The notes: a model not told the origin generated them from the sequence alone. DNA of 64,000 nt from Streptomyces acidiscabies (GCF_020010905.1 NZ_JAGJBY010000002.1:62001-126000), one strand, 5' to 3'; positions 26,096 to 36,369 are shown, counted from the stretch's first letter. Numbers and translations are program-made.

Positions 26096-26893
26096 ATGCT
26101 TCTGACCATCGACGTCGGCAACACGCACACCACCCTCGGGCTGTTCGACGGGGAGGAGATCGTCGAGCACTGGCGGATCTCCACGGACGCGCGCCGGACG
26201 GCCGACGAACTCGCCGTCCTCCTCCAAGGGCTGATGGGCATGCATCCCCTGCTCGGGGACGAGCTCGGCGACGGCATCGACGGGATCGCGATCTGCGCGA
26301 CCGTCCCCTCGGTGCTGCACGAACTCCGTGAGGTCACCCGCAGGTACTACGGGGACGTCCCCGCCGTACTGGTGGAGCCCGGCGTCAAGACCGGCGTGCC
26401 GATCCTCACCGACAACCCCAAGGAGGTCGGCGCCGACCGCATCATCAACGCCGTCGCCGCCGTCGAGCTGTACGGGGGGCCCGCCGTCGTCGTCGACTTC
26501 GGGACGGCGACCACCTTCGACGCGGTGTCCGCGCGCGGGGAGTACGTCGGCGGCGTCATCGCCCCCGGCATCGAGATCTCCGTCGAGGCGCTCGGCGTCA
26601 GAGGGGCCCAGCTGCGCAAGATCGAGGTCGCCCGGCCGCGGAGCGTCATCGGCAAGAACACCGTCGAGGCCATGCAGTCCGGGATCGTCTACGGGTTCGC
26701 CGGGCAGGTCGACGGGGTGGTCCAGCGGATGATCCGCGAACTCGCCACCGACCCCGAGGACGTCACGGTCATCGCGACGGGCGGCCTGGCGCCGATGGTC
26801 CTCGGCGAGGCGTCGGTGATCGACGAGCACGAGCCGTGGCTGACGCTGATCGGGCTGCGGTTGGTGTACGAACGGAACGTCTCGCGGATGTGA
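26096..26893 (+). CDS. coaX: type III pantothenate kinase
   Basis: Phosphorylates pantothenate, committing it to CoA. 265 residues of the ASKHA fold: TIDVGNTHTTLGLFDG (phosphate loop), GVKTGVPILTDNPKEVGADR, VVDFGTATTFDAVSARGEY and VIATGGLAPMV. Follows nadC by 4 bases with GGAG before the ATG. It closes the DUF2520-panC-nadB-nadC-coaX operon, which couples NAD and CoA supply. Confidence 0.95.
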   Translation: MLLTIDVGNTHTTLGLFDGEEIVEHWRISTDARRTADELAVLLQGLMGMHPLLGDELGDGIDGIAICATVPSVLHELREVTRRYYGDVPAVLVEPGVKTGVPILTDNPKEVGADRIINAVAAVELYGGPAVVVDFGTATTFDAVSARGEYVGGVIAPGIEISVEALGVRGAQLRKIEVARPRSVIGKNTVEAMQSGIVYGFAGQVDGVVQRMIRELATDPEDVTVIATGGLAPMVLGEASVIDEHEPWLTLIGLRLVYERNVSRM

Positions 26894-26955
26894 AAGGCAC
26901 GCGCCACGCCTGAGGAATATGTCGAATTTGTCTGATTAGCGCGTATCGTTGCCGC

Positions 26956-27660
26956 ATGCCCACGCCATACGGATCCCGCGGCGGCATGGCGTTCGGTGCG
27001 GAGGAGCTGCGTGTGCTCCGTCGCGCTCTCGCCCTCGCCCTTCACCCCGGTCCCGCCTCGGCAGAGGACATCCAGGACTGTCATCGGCTGGCGACGTCTC
27101 TCGACGAGGCGCTGCGCGAAGCCGCTCGGTTGCGGACGTTCCTGGTGGCCGACCTCGCTCGGTACCGGGCGGCGCTGCCCGGTACGGCAGCCGGGTACCT
27201 GACGTTGCTGGAGGAGGTGCTGGGCGCCGGGTACCGGCCCGAGCCCGACGACCTCGCCGCGCTGCGGGCCCTGCGGGGCAACCCGCTCGCGGCGACCCTC
27301 CTGAGCCGCTGCCAGGTGCTGGCCGAGCAGGACGTCCGCAGCCGGCTGGCCCGCAGGACCACCCGCCATGCCGTCCCCGCGCCGCTCACGCCCGCTCCGG
27401 CGGTCCCGCCCTCCCGTACCCGCCTCCTGGCCCTCCCGGGCGGCCTGTCGCCCGACGGCGGCTTCGAGGAGGTCTCGGGGGAGGAGCCGCCGGCCCCGCA
27501 GAAGCGCCCGGCGACCGGCCCGGCGGACGAGCCGGCCGAGCCCGCGGCCCCCGACCCCGCCCGGCGCCCCATCCCGACGCCCGGCGAGGTCTTCCCCCGC
27601 CGCAAGCCGACCCCGACCCCACCCCCGGCCGACCCGGAGGAGCGCCTCGCGGCGGGCTGA
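26956..27660 (+). CDS. conserved hypothetical protein
   Basis: 234 residues, no recognised family. The first 130 form a helical, Leu/Ala/Arg-rich domain (EELRVLRRALALALHPGPAS and following); the last 100 are Pro-rich and disordered. No signal peptide or membrane segment. It follows coaX by 62 bases, in a gap that is AT-richer than average (GAATTTGTCTGATTAGCG), which may hold its promoter. Confidence 0.7.
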   Translation: MPTPYGSRGGMAFGAEELRVLRRALALALHPGPASAEDIQDCHRLATSLDEALREAARLRTFLVADLARYRAALPGTAAGYLTLLEEVLGAGYRPEPDDLAALRALRGNPLAATLLSRCQVLAEQDVRSRLARRTTRHAVPAPLTPAPAVPPSRTRLLALPGGLSPDGGFEEVSGEEPPAPQKRPATGPADEPAEPAAPDPARRPIPTPGEVFPRRKPTPTPPPADPEERLAAG

Positions 27661-27684
27661 AGCCCCACCGGACGCGTTTTCCCG

Positions 27685-27738
27685 CCCCGCCCTCGAAACC
27701 CCGGCCCGTTCACGGCCGGCACGAGGGCGGGGTTCTTG
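27685..27738 (+). terminator. stem-loop terminator
   Basis: 11-bp perfect stem (27685-27695 with 27722-27732) enclosing a second small GGCC hairpin, followed by TTCTTG. It lies 24 bases after the preceding stop. Confidence 0.8.
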
Positions 27739-27739
27739 T

Positions 27740-28481
27740 GTGGCGACTCCCGGACCGTCCCGGGAATGTCCGGCTCTGTCGTGCGGCCCGCGCGGGTGTG
27801 CGTGAGGTCCGTCCCTATAGGGCGTCGCGGCGGGGCGTCCTGCGGAACGCGTTTCGTTCTCTGAAGCGGCTATCCGTGTGTTTCGCGGCGGGCTCCGGCG
27901 CCGTTCGAGCGGGGCTATAGGCGGCGGTGAACGCGTCCGGCAATGCGGCGTCTTGCCGGGTTCCCCGGGATTCGAGGGGAGAAGCGAGGGCCGGAGTAGT
28001 CATCGAACGCTCACTGATCGTGGTGACCGGGTTCGCGGGAGAAATTGACCGGACCGTGCTCGCGGGAGCGCTCTCGGTGGGCGATGTTCGCGATCCGGCC
28101 GCGTTTGGGAGCCCTCCCGTTTCCCCGGCCCGGCTTCTTCCCGGCTCGGAATCGTCGGGGTCCGGGATTTTCCGGCCTCGGTTTTACCGGTTCCGGTCCC
28201 CTGGGGCCTGCATTTCCCGGGCATGAGGGTCACGGATTCCCTGGCCGGCCACGGCGCACGCGTGATCGCCGGGAACGCCGGACCGCACGGGCGGGGCCGC
28301 GAGGATACCCGGACGACCTTGAGCGGGGCTCGGAGTTTTCAAAAGCTCTGGAATGCCGCCCCGGGATCCGCCGATCCGCCGGACGGAACACCCCCGAGGG
28401 GTACGTACGGCCCCCACCTGGGCGTCCCGGCCTTCCCGACCCCGCCCGGATGTCCGCTTTCTCCGTGGCTACCCTGGATCC
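27740..28481. other. non-coding stretch, nothing recognised
   Basis: About 740 bases without a gene I can support. No tRNA, no known riboswitch and no transposon signature. Several short GC hairpins are present. The short open frames in it look like shadows, with no ribosome sites or family motifs. Confidence 0.5.
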
Positions 28482-28664
28482 ATGGACTACGTCTCCGCGC
28501 TCGTGCCCCCCGTCGTCATGGCCGTGCTCTTCATCGGCTTGATCCGCGTGATCGTGAAGACCCAGGGCGGGGCCAACAAGGCCAAGGAGGACGCGGCCGT
28601 CGACGCGGCGCTCGCGCGCGCGGAGGCGGCCCGGCAGGCGGGCGCCGGCCGCGCCGAGGACTGA
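28482..28664 (+). CDS. small single-span membrane protein
   Basis: 60 residues: one hydrophobic segment (about 6-24, LVPPVVMAVLFIGLIRVIV), a short basic loop and an Ala/Glu/Arg helix. The pattern is that of small conserved Streptomyces membrane proteins of unknown role. There is no good ribosome site; TACCCT lies 11 bases before the ATG and may be a -10 element, so the mRNA may have almost no leader. Confidence 0.7.
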   Translation: MDYVSALVPPVVMAVLFIGLIRVIVKTQGGANKAKEDAAVDAALARAEAARQAGAGRAED

Positions 28665-28701
28665 GGGCACCTCACCGTCGTAAGCATCATTTGTTCTTGT
28701 G

Positions 28702-28728
28702 CCTCCCGAAAGATCCCGTTTCGGGAGG
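28702..28728 (+). promoter_or_regulatory. hairpin that sequesters the BlaI-type Shine-Dalgarno
   Basis: Perfect 10-bp stem (28702-28711 with 28719-28728) and 7-base loop; G-U pairs could extend it by two. The 3' arm is TTTCGGGAGG, so the ribosome site of the next gene is buried in the stem, and the ATG follows 3 bases later. The same palindrome could be a protein operator in DNA. Confidence 0.75.
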
Positions 28729-28731
28729 TGA

Positions 28732-29172
28732 ATGACGGAATCTCCCGTTATTGTGCTGAGCGTGCCTCGCCCATTGGGAGAACTCGAAGACGCGGTCATG
28801 ACGCGGGTGTGGAAGTGGAACCGCCCGGTGACCGTCCGGGAAGTCCTGGAAGACCTCCAGCAGGAACGGTCCATCGCCTACACCACGGTGATGACCGTTT
28901 TGGACAATCTCCATCAGAAGGGCTGGGTCCGCCGGGAGTCGGAGAGCCGGGCCTATCGCTATGAGGCGGTCTCCACGCGCGCGGCGTACGCCGCCGCCCT
29001 CATGAACGACGCGTGGAGCCAGAGCGACAACCCCGCCGCCGCCCTCGTCGCCTTCTTCGGGATGATGAGCGAGGAACAGCGCGAGGCCCTGCGGGACGCC
29101 GTACGGATGGTCCAGGGGCCGGAGACGCCTGCGCGCAGCCCCGGCGCGGCGGCCGAGAACGCCGGGCGATAG
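28732..29172 (+). CDS. BlaI/MecI/CopY-family transcriptional repressor
   Basis: 146 residues. Winged-helix N-terminal domain: PLGELEDAVMTRVWKWNRPV, TVREVLEDLQQERSIAYTTV, MTVLDNLHQKGWVRRESESR; a dimerisation helix region follows (FFGMMSEEQREALRDAV). Relatives repress beta-lactamase or metal-resistance genes and are cleaved by a membrane protease; no such protease gene is next door here. The start ATG overlaps the edge of a ribosome-site hairpin. Confidence 0.88.
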   Translation: MTESPVIVLSVPRPLGELEDAVMTRVWKWNRPVTVREVLEDLQQERSIAYTTVMTVLDNLHQKGWVRRESESRAYRYEAVSTRAAYAAALMNDAWSQSDNPAAALVAFFGMMSEEQREALRDAVRMVQGPETPARSPGAAAENAGR

Positions 29173-29182
29173 CGTCCGGCAC

Positions 29183-29725
29183 ATGTCAGCGCACAACCCT
29201 CCGGCGCAGAAGCCTCCCGTCAAAGCCATCACCGTCCGGCGCGCGCGGACCGGCGACGTCCCCGCCGTACGCACACTCCTCGACGACTACACGCGCGGGC
29301 GCATCCTCCTCGACAAAGCGACGGTGACGCTTTACGAGGACATCCAGGAGTTCTGGGTCGCGGAACGGGACGACAACGCCGAGGTCGTCGGCTGCGGGGC
29401 GCTGCACGTCATGTGGGAAGACCTCGCGGAAGTTCGTACTCTCGCCGTCCAGCCCGGCCTGAAGGGCTCCGGTGTCGGGCATCAGTTGCTGGAGAAGTTG
29501 CTGCACACGGCGCGCTGGCTCGGTGTTCGCCGGGTTTTCTGTCTGACCTTCGAAGTGGACTTCTTCGGCAAGCACGGCTTCGTGGAGATCGGCGAGACAC
29601 CGGTGGACACCGATGTCTACGCGGAGCTGCTCCGTTCCTATGACGAGGGCGTCGCCGAGTTCCTCGGACTCGAACGAGTGAAACCGAACACCTTGGGCAA
29701 CAGCCGGATGCTTCTGCATCTGTGA
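29183..29725 (+). CDS. argA: amino-acid N-acetyltransferase (short ArgA/NAGS type)
   Basis: Single-domain GNAT of about 180 residues resembling the actinobacterial N-acetylglutamate synthase that starts arginine synthesis. Acetyl-CoA motif VQPGLKGSGVGHQLLEKLL, then GVRRVFCLTFEVDFFGKHGF and a C-terminal GNSRMLLHL. There is no amino-acid-kinase domain as in E. coli ArgA. Starts 10 bases after the BlaI-type gene with a weak ribosome site. The last bases take part in an inverted repeat that also forms the terminator. Confidence 0.82.
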   Translation: MSAHNPPAQKPPVKAITVRRARTGDVPAVRTLLDDYTRGRILLDKATVTLYEDIQEFWVAERDDNAEVVGCGALHVMWEDLAEVRTLAVQPGLKGSGVGHQLLEKLLHTARWLGVRRVFCLTFEVDFFGKHGFVEIGETPVDTDVYAELLRSYDEGVAEFLGLERVKPNTLGNSRMLLHL

Positions 29726-29741
29726 TCGACCTTGCCCAAGG
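29691..29741 (+). terminator. nested stem-loop overlapping the end of the acetyltransferase gene
   Basis: Outer 10-bp perfect arms 29691-29700 and 29732-29741, inner hairpin GATGC-TTCT-GCATC at 29707-29720. The left arm is inside the coding sequence; the stop is at 29723-29725. Confidence 0.65.
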
Positions 29742-29830
29742 GTCCTATGTCCGAAACGCGCACGTTTCCGGTCGGGGCGGGGGGCCGGTCTCTCCCAGGG
29801 GTTTGTGTTTTCCCGGCAAAAGCGGTTTGC

Positions 29831-29859
29831 TTTCCGACGTACTGCGTAGTGCATATAAC
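29831..29859 (+). promoter_or_regulatory. candidate lsr2 promoter
   Basis: TTTCCG (29831-29836), 17-base spacer and TATAAC (29854-29859), a close match to the housekeeping -10 element, 68 bases before the lsr2 start. Confidence 0.6.
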
Positions 29860-29926
29860 TAGGGGCGGTGAAACGGCGGACGCCGCAGAGCCTCGGCCCT
29901 CACGTTATCGATGAAAGGAATACCCG

Positions 29927-30262
29927 GTGGCACAGAAGGTTCAGGTCCTTCTTGTCGACGACCTCGACGGCGGCGAGGCGGACGAGACCGTGACGTTCGC
30001 TCTGGACGGCAAGACCTACGAGATCGATCTCACGACGGCCAATGCGGACAAGCTGCGCGGCCTTCTCGACGCGTATGTGAAGGGCGGCCGGCGCACCGGT
30101 GGCCGTGCTTCCGGCGGGCGCGGAAAGGCCCGTGCCGCGGCCGGCGGCAACCAGGACACCGCGCAGATCCGCGCCTGGGCGAAGGAGAACGGCTACGACG
30201 TCAACGACCGCGGCCGTGTTCCCGCGACCATCCGCGAGGCCTACGAGAAGGCCAACGGCTGA
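29927..30262 (+). CDS. lsr2: Lsr2 nucleoid-associated protein
   Basis: 111 residues. Bridges and silences AT-rich, often horizontally acquired DNA; in Streptomyces it represses specialised-metabolite clusters. N-terminal dimerisation domain (QKVQVLLVDDLDGGEADETV to ANADKLRGLLDAYV), a Gly/Arg/Ala linker and the C-terminal DNA-binding domain IRAWAKENGYDVNDRGRVP, with the RGR minor-groove hook. GTG start after GAAAGGA. The 3' end overlaps the last 22 bases of the opposing gene. Confidence 0.96.
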   Translation: MAQKVQVLLVDDLDGGEADETVTFALDGKTYEIDLTTANADKLRGLLDAYVKGGRRTGGRASGGRGKARAAAGGNQDTAQIRAWAKENGYDVNDRGRVPATIREAYEKANG

Positions 30263-30894
30263 GCGCTCGCGCTCCGCAGGCGGACACGGTGCGCATGAGT
30301 CGCCAGCGTGTCCACCAGACGTACGAGACCGGGGGCGCCCTCATCGACCCCCGGCGCCGACATCGTCGGCAGCGAGGATTCCTCGCGACCCGGAACGGGG
30401 GGCCGCAGCCACACGGCGGCCCCCTGTACAGCACCCCGGCGCAGCGCCCCCGGCGGCAGCGGAGCGAGCACACTCCCGCCCGCCCCGACCGCGACGAGGT
30501 CCAGCGGCAGCGCGCCCCACTCCAGCCACCGCAGAATCCCCGGCACCTCCTCGGCCCCACCCGCCGCGACCAGGAACCCCATCCGGTCGCCGTGCACGAG
30601 GACGGGCCCCACGGAGGCCGGGCCCCCTTGAACCCCGTGCCTCCCCGCCGCCCCCGCCGTGAGGTGTTCCAGCGTCGCCAGCCCCGCCTCCCTCGGGACC
30701 TCCAGGACGTCGAAGTCGCGGCCCGTGATTAGTCGTACCGGGGATCCGGGCACTGTCGGCCAGCCCAGGTCGTTCTCGTACCAACCGCGGAATTCAGGGC
30801 GGGGACCGGGCGGACGGCGTGGGGAGGGGACCGTGGTGACAGAGGTGAGCGTGGGGCCGACGGGCGAGCCGGGCGTGGGGGGAGAGCCAACCAT
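30241..30894 (-). CDS. SCO3374-like protein, prim-pol-related N-terminal fold
   Basis: About 217 residues. RGWYENDLGWPTVPGSPVRLITGRDFDVLEVP and GPVLVHGDRMGFLVAAGGAEEVPGILRWLEWG look like the N-terminal domain of actinobacterial bifunctional DNA primase/polymerase-like proteins, but I do not see a full catalytic set. Function unknown. Converges on lsr2 and overlaps it. The start at ATG 30894 has no good ribosome site, and the first 30 residues are Pro-rich, so the true start may be internal. Confidence 0.65.
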   Translation of the reverse strand: MVGSPPTPGSPVGPTLTSVTTVPSPRRPPGPRPEFRGWYENDLGWPTVPGSPVRLITGRDFDVLEVPREAGLATLEHLTAGAAGRHGVQGGPASVGPVLVHGDRMGFLVAAGGAEEVPGILRWLEWGALPLDLVAVGAGGSVLAPLPPGALRRGAVQGAAVWLRPPVPGREESSLPTMSAPGVDEGAPGLVRLVDTLATHAHRVRLRSASAQPLAFS

Positions 30895-31354
30895 GACAAG
30901 TGCAACCGTGCGGAGGGGCCGCGAGTTACGCTGGGTGGCTCAGTGGCTGCGCAGTGTGCGCGAGAGGGGGGTGTGGGGCCATGCGGGCGGGCGCAAGGTT
31001 GTTCGCCCGTAGCGGAGGGAACCGGTGCGTACGGCATGGACTGTCGGTGCCGGCGGGTAAGACATCCCTAGTGGGAGGGGGCGACGCGCAGAAAAGGCCG
31101 TCCCGCGTTCGCCATCGGCGTACTGGCGACCGGGGTAAGTGCCTGGCCTGCGGGAACATCGTCTCGCACCATCAGGTTGGAGCAGATGTCGGCGTTAGGG
31201 GTCGGGAGACCGCACCAGGTCCCCGCTCCCGCGGAGGTGATCCGGACGGTGTCGGCAGTTGGAATGAGCGGTCCCCGCTTGCGGGACTAAGCTGCGGAAG
31301 GACAGCGAGGGGAGCGTCCCCTCATTGCCTGACCGCTCTGAGGAGCGATTAACG
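30895..31354. other. clpC upstream region
   Basis: 460 bases with no convincing gene. It contains a ClgR-type box (listed separately) and the ribosome site GAGGAGCGATTAACG just before clpC. The long spacing suggests more than one promoter or a structured leader. Confidence 0.5.
31107..31120 (+). promoter_or_regulatory. ClgR-type binding site upstream of clpC
   Basis: GTTCGC-CATCG-GCG matches the motif GTTCGC-N5-GCG that I recall for ClgR, the activator of clp and lon genes in Streptomyces. It is 235 bases upstream of the clpC start. Confidence 0.65.
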
Positions 31355-33883
<2,529 letters not shown>

Positions 33884-33913
33884 GCCTCAGCCTCCGGCGG
33901 ATCAGCCGTACGA

Positions 33914-33949
33914 AAGGGGGGCCGGTGCTTTCGAGCACCGGCCCCCCTT
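33914..33949 (+). terminator. terminator after clpC
   Basis: 16-bp perfect stem (33914-33929 with 33934-33949) on a TTCG tetraloop, followed by CTCGC. Also serves the minus-strand gene that ends at 33960. Confidence 0.93.
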
Positions 33950-33959
33950 CTCGCTGTGT

Positions 33960-34589
33960 CTACGAGAGCTGGCCGTCGTAGTCCGGCAGCTTGAACGTCT
34001 TCTCGGCGTGGCCGCCCGAGAGGTCGGTGGCGCTGTTGCCGATGTTCGCGATGATCGTGTAGCCCTTGTTCTCGATGTCGGCGCGCTGGGCGGTCTTGTA
34101 CGCGGCGACGTCCTTGAAGAGGTCGAGGAAGCCGCGGACGTACAGGCCGGAGACCTGGTAGCCGACGTGCTTGAGGTTGTAGTCGGTGACCGCCTTGATG
34201 ATGCCGGGCCGGGCGGTGACGAAGAACAGGGAGACGCCGTGCTCCTGCGCGTACTTCGCGACGTCCAGGACGGGCTTGTTGGCCGGCTGCGGGTAGCTGA
34301 AGCCGAAGTCGGTCTCCAGCGTGGTGTTGTCGATGTCGAGGACGATCGCCTGCTTCTCGCCGGACCCGGCGGCGGCGATACGGTTCTTCAGGTACGGCAG
34401 GGCCTGGTCCATCACGGCCTGGCAGTCGGTCTGCCAGGTCGCGTAGTCGACGTCCGCTGCTGCGGCGGCGACGGCGGAGGTGCTGGTGGCCGTAGCGGCC
34501 TGGGCGCCGGCCGGGACGGCGAGGGCCGTCACCGCGGTCGCCGCGACGACCGTCAGGCCGATGCGGCGCGTCCAGGTGCCTCTGGTCAT
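33960..34589 (-). CDS. secreted HAD-superfamily acid phosphatase
   Basis: 209 residues. Signal peptide with RR near the start (RGTWTRRIGLTVVAATAVTA, cleavage near AQA-A), then a HAD domain with motif I VLDIDNTTLETD, motif II FFVTARP and a later IGNSATDL. Similar to plant acid phosphatase/class B enzymes that release phosphate from organic esters outside the cell. AGAGGA precedes the ATG. Its terminator is shared with clpC. Confidence 0.88.
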   Translation of the reverse strand: MTRGTWTRRIGLTVVAATAVTALAVPAGAQAATATSTSAVAAAAADVDYATWQTDCQAVMDQALPYLKNRIAAAGSGEKQAIVLDIDNTTLETDFGFSYPQPANKPVLDVAKYAQEHGVSLFFVTARPGIIKAVTDYNLKHVGYQVSGLYVRGFLDLFKDVAAYKTAQRADIENKGYTIIANIGNSATDLSGGHAEKTFKLPDYDGQLS

Positions 34590-34937
34590 GTGTGGGGTCC
34601 TCTCGCGTCCTTGCGCTGCCTTGTCGTGGGCATGGTGGTGGGTGGGAGTGGCTTGAGGGGAACCAGCGGGTTACTGGACGGTAGATGGTGCTGAGAGGCG
34701 CGTCACAGACCCGTGCGCGCATCGTGACCAGGGTCACAACTCGCCCTGGTCCGGGGTTCCTTGGGGCGGGAGGCCGGTGATGTGCCGCATAGGGCGCGCG
34801 TCACGTACTAGGCGGAATAGTGGCGCGGCGGGCTTGGGGGTTCTGTCCTGATCGGGGCTGTTTGTGGTGACGTACTAGCTTCTGTCGTAGGTCACCCGTT
34901 TGGGGGTCCGAGGGGGCGCGGGTTACCAAGGGAGGGT
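34590..34937. other. divergent intergenic region and M23 leader
   Basis: No gene. It has two copies of ACGTACTAG (34803-34811 and 34870-34878) and a GGTGAC / GTCACC pair (34866-34871 with 34891-34896). These may be regulator sites for the divergent secreted phosphatase and M23 peptidase genes. Confidence 0.4.
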
Positions 34938-34971
34938 CCACCCGGCCGGGTCCGTACGGCGGGTGGCTTTT
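34938..34971 (+). promoter_or_regulatory. attenuator-like hairpin in the M23 peptidase leader
   Basis: CCACCC and GCCG (34938-34948, one bulged G) pair with CGGC and GGGTGG (34957-34966), loop of 8, followed by CTTTTC. This is a terminator shape pointing into the next gene, 26 bases before its ATG and upstream of its own ribosome site ACGAGG. Confidence 0.65.
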
Positions 34972-34997
34972 CTGTCCCCGACCTCACGAGGTACTCG

Positions 34998-35543
34998 ATG
35001 TCCCCGCGCGCTTTCCTCCGCTCCCTCCGCACGTCCCCGCTCCGCACCCGCGTGGCCGTCGGCGCCACCGCAGTCGGCGCCGCGGCCGTGCTGGGGAGCG
35101 CGGGGACGGCGTCCGCCGCGACCGCGGCCTGGGTCGACCCGGTGAAGTCGTACACCCTCTCCGCGAGCTACGCGCAGTCCGGCAGCCTGTGGTCCGCCAA
35201 GCACAGCGGGCAGGACTTCGCGGTGCCGACCGGCACGGCCGTCGTCGCCGCGCACGGCGGTACGGTGGTCAAGGCGGGGCCCGGCGGTGCCGGGGACGGG
35301 TCCGCGTACGGCAACGCGATCGTGATCAGGCACTCCAGCGGGGTGTACTCGCAGTACGCGCACCTGTCGCGGGTCGACGTGAAGGTGGGGCAGACCGTCT
35401 CCACCGGCCAGCGGATCGGGCTGTCCGGCAGTACCGGGAACTCGACCGGGCCGCACCTGCACTTCGAGATCCGTACGACGGCGAACTACGGCTCGGCGGT
35501 GGACCCGGTGGCGTTCCTGCGTACGAAGGGTGTGACGGTCTGA
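34998..35543 (+). CDS. secreted M23 family metallopeptidase
   Basis: 181 residues. Signal peptide (RTRVAVGATAVGAAAVLGSA, cleavage near ASA-A), then a compact LytM domain with zinc ligands in KHSGQDFAVPTGT and HLHFEIR and the conserved VYSQYAHLS. Likely a peptidoglycan endopeptidase used in wall remodelling, spore germination or branching. No wall-binding domain. Expression may be controlled by the attenuator-like hairpin in its leader. Confidence 0.92.
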   Translation: MSPRAFLRSLRTSPLRTRVAVGATAVGAAAVLGSAGTASAATAAWVDPVKSYTLSASYAQSGSLWSAKHSGQDFAVPTGTAVVAAHGGTVVKAGPGGAGDGSAYGNAIVIRHSSGVYSQYAHLSRVDVKVGQTVSTGQRIGLSGSTGNSTGPHLHFEIRTTANYGSAVDPVAFLRTKGVTV

Positions 35544-35584
35544 GGCGTTGACCTCTGACGGGCGCTGATCCGAGGGGCTGATCC

Positions 35585-35610
35585 AGGGGCGCGTTTCCGG
35601 CGCCCCTCTT
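35585..35610. terminator. bidirectional terminator
   Basis: AGGGGCGC (35585-35592) pairs with GCGCCCCT (35600-35607), then CTT; between the convergent M23 and TetR genes. Confidence 0.75.
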
Positions 35611-36203
35611 CAGCGTTTCGCGTTCTCGTGCGCCTGGGTCACCAGGTCCACCGCGACCTCCAGCACCGCCGCGCGCTTCTCCTCCGGCTCGCCCTCGAAG
35701 TCCTGGAGCAGGAACATCCCGGCGTGCAGTGTGAAGATCGCACTGACGCAGCGGACCTGTTCGGTCAGGGGCGCGTCGGGGTCGGTGATGATGTCGCGCA
35801 GGCCCCGCATGCGGTCCTTGAAGGAGTCGCCGATCTGGAGTTCGCGGACGGTCGCCTGGTTCTCCTGCATGAAGCGGAACAGGGGGGCGGCGTCGGCGAG
35901 GTGGCGGCTGTAGCGCCGGACGATCTCCCGCTTGGTCTCCAGGGTGTGCGGCTGCTGCGAGCCCCATTCGATCAGTTCCTGGATCGGCTTCGTCAGATCG
36001 TCGAAGATGCTGACGAGGATCTCTTCCTTCGTCTTGAAGTGGTAGTACAGGGCCGCTTTGGTGACGTCGAGGCGCTCGGCGATCTCGCGGAGCGACGTCT
36101 TCTCGTACCCCTGCTCGGCGAAGAGTTCGAGCGCGATGTCCTGGATGCGCTGGCGCGTGTTGCCGCGCCGCTGCTGCTTGGTGCCGTCCATGGTGGCGCC
36201 CAT
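35610..36203 (-). CDS. TetR/AcrR-family repressor of the MFS gene
   Basis: 197 residues. HTH: RQRIQDIALELFAEQGYEKT, SLREIAERLDVTKAALYYHF, KTKEEILVSIFDDL; the C-terminal domain should bind a ligand, perhaps the exported drug. Divergent from a DHA2 drug exporter with a matched pair of operator-like arms between them, the classical arrangement for local repression. ATG 36203 or the fifth codon ATG 36191 may be the start. Confidence 0.9.
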   Translation of the reverse strand: MGATMDGTKQQRRGNTRQRIQDIALELFAEQGYEKTSLREIAERLDVTKAALYYHFKTKEEILVSIFDDLTKPIQELIEWGSQQPHTLETKREIVRRYSRHLADAAPLFRFMQENQATVRELQIGDSFKDRMRGLRDIITDPDAPLTEQVRCVSAIFTLHAGMFLLQDFEGEPEEKRAAVLEVAVDLVTQAHENAKR

Positions 36204-36272
36204 TGTCCAACTCCTCGCGCTTGCGTGAGAACCCGGGTGGTCACCCTGGCCGGATGGTTGCCTTGGGAGAAA

Positions 36273-36344
36273 ACTTACTTGACGACCGGCTAGTTACGGG
36301 TCTACCTTCCCCAGTGTATCGAACTAGCCGGGCGGCAAGTAAGT
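36273..36344. promoter_or_regulatory. paired operators and promoter between TetR and MFS genes
   Basis: Two 23-bp arms, 36273-36295 and 36322-36344, are inverted copies of each other at 21 of 23 positions, 26 bases apart. Each arm is also roughly symmetrical (AACT...AGTT). TTGACG (36279-36284) inside the left arm and TACCTT (36303-36308) with an 18-base spacer look like the plus-strand promoter, so bound repressor would block it. Confidence 0.8.
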
Positions 36345-36369
36345 GGCCAGCCGGGGGGAGTGGGAACCA

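Noticed and set aside
27927..28226. Open frame of about 99 codons in the gap after the hypothetical gene
   Set aside because: No ribosome site, unlike-protein composition, and hairpin-rich DNA.
34800..34997. ydaO (c-di-AMP) riboswitch
   Set aside because: Context would suit it, but I do not find the expected GGGTGAA and GCTAACCTCG-type conserved segments; only the terminator-like hairpin is supported.
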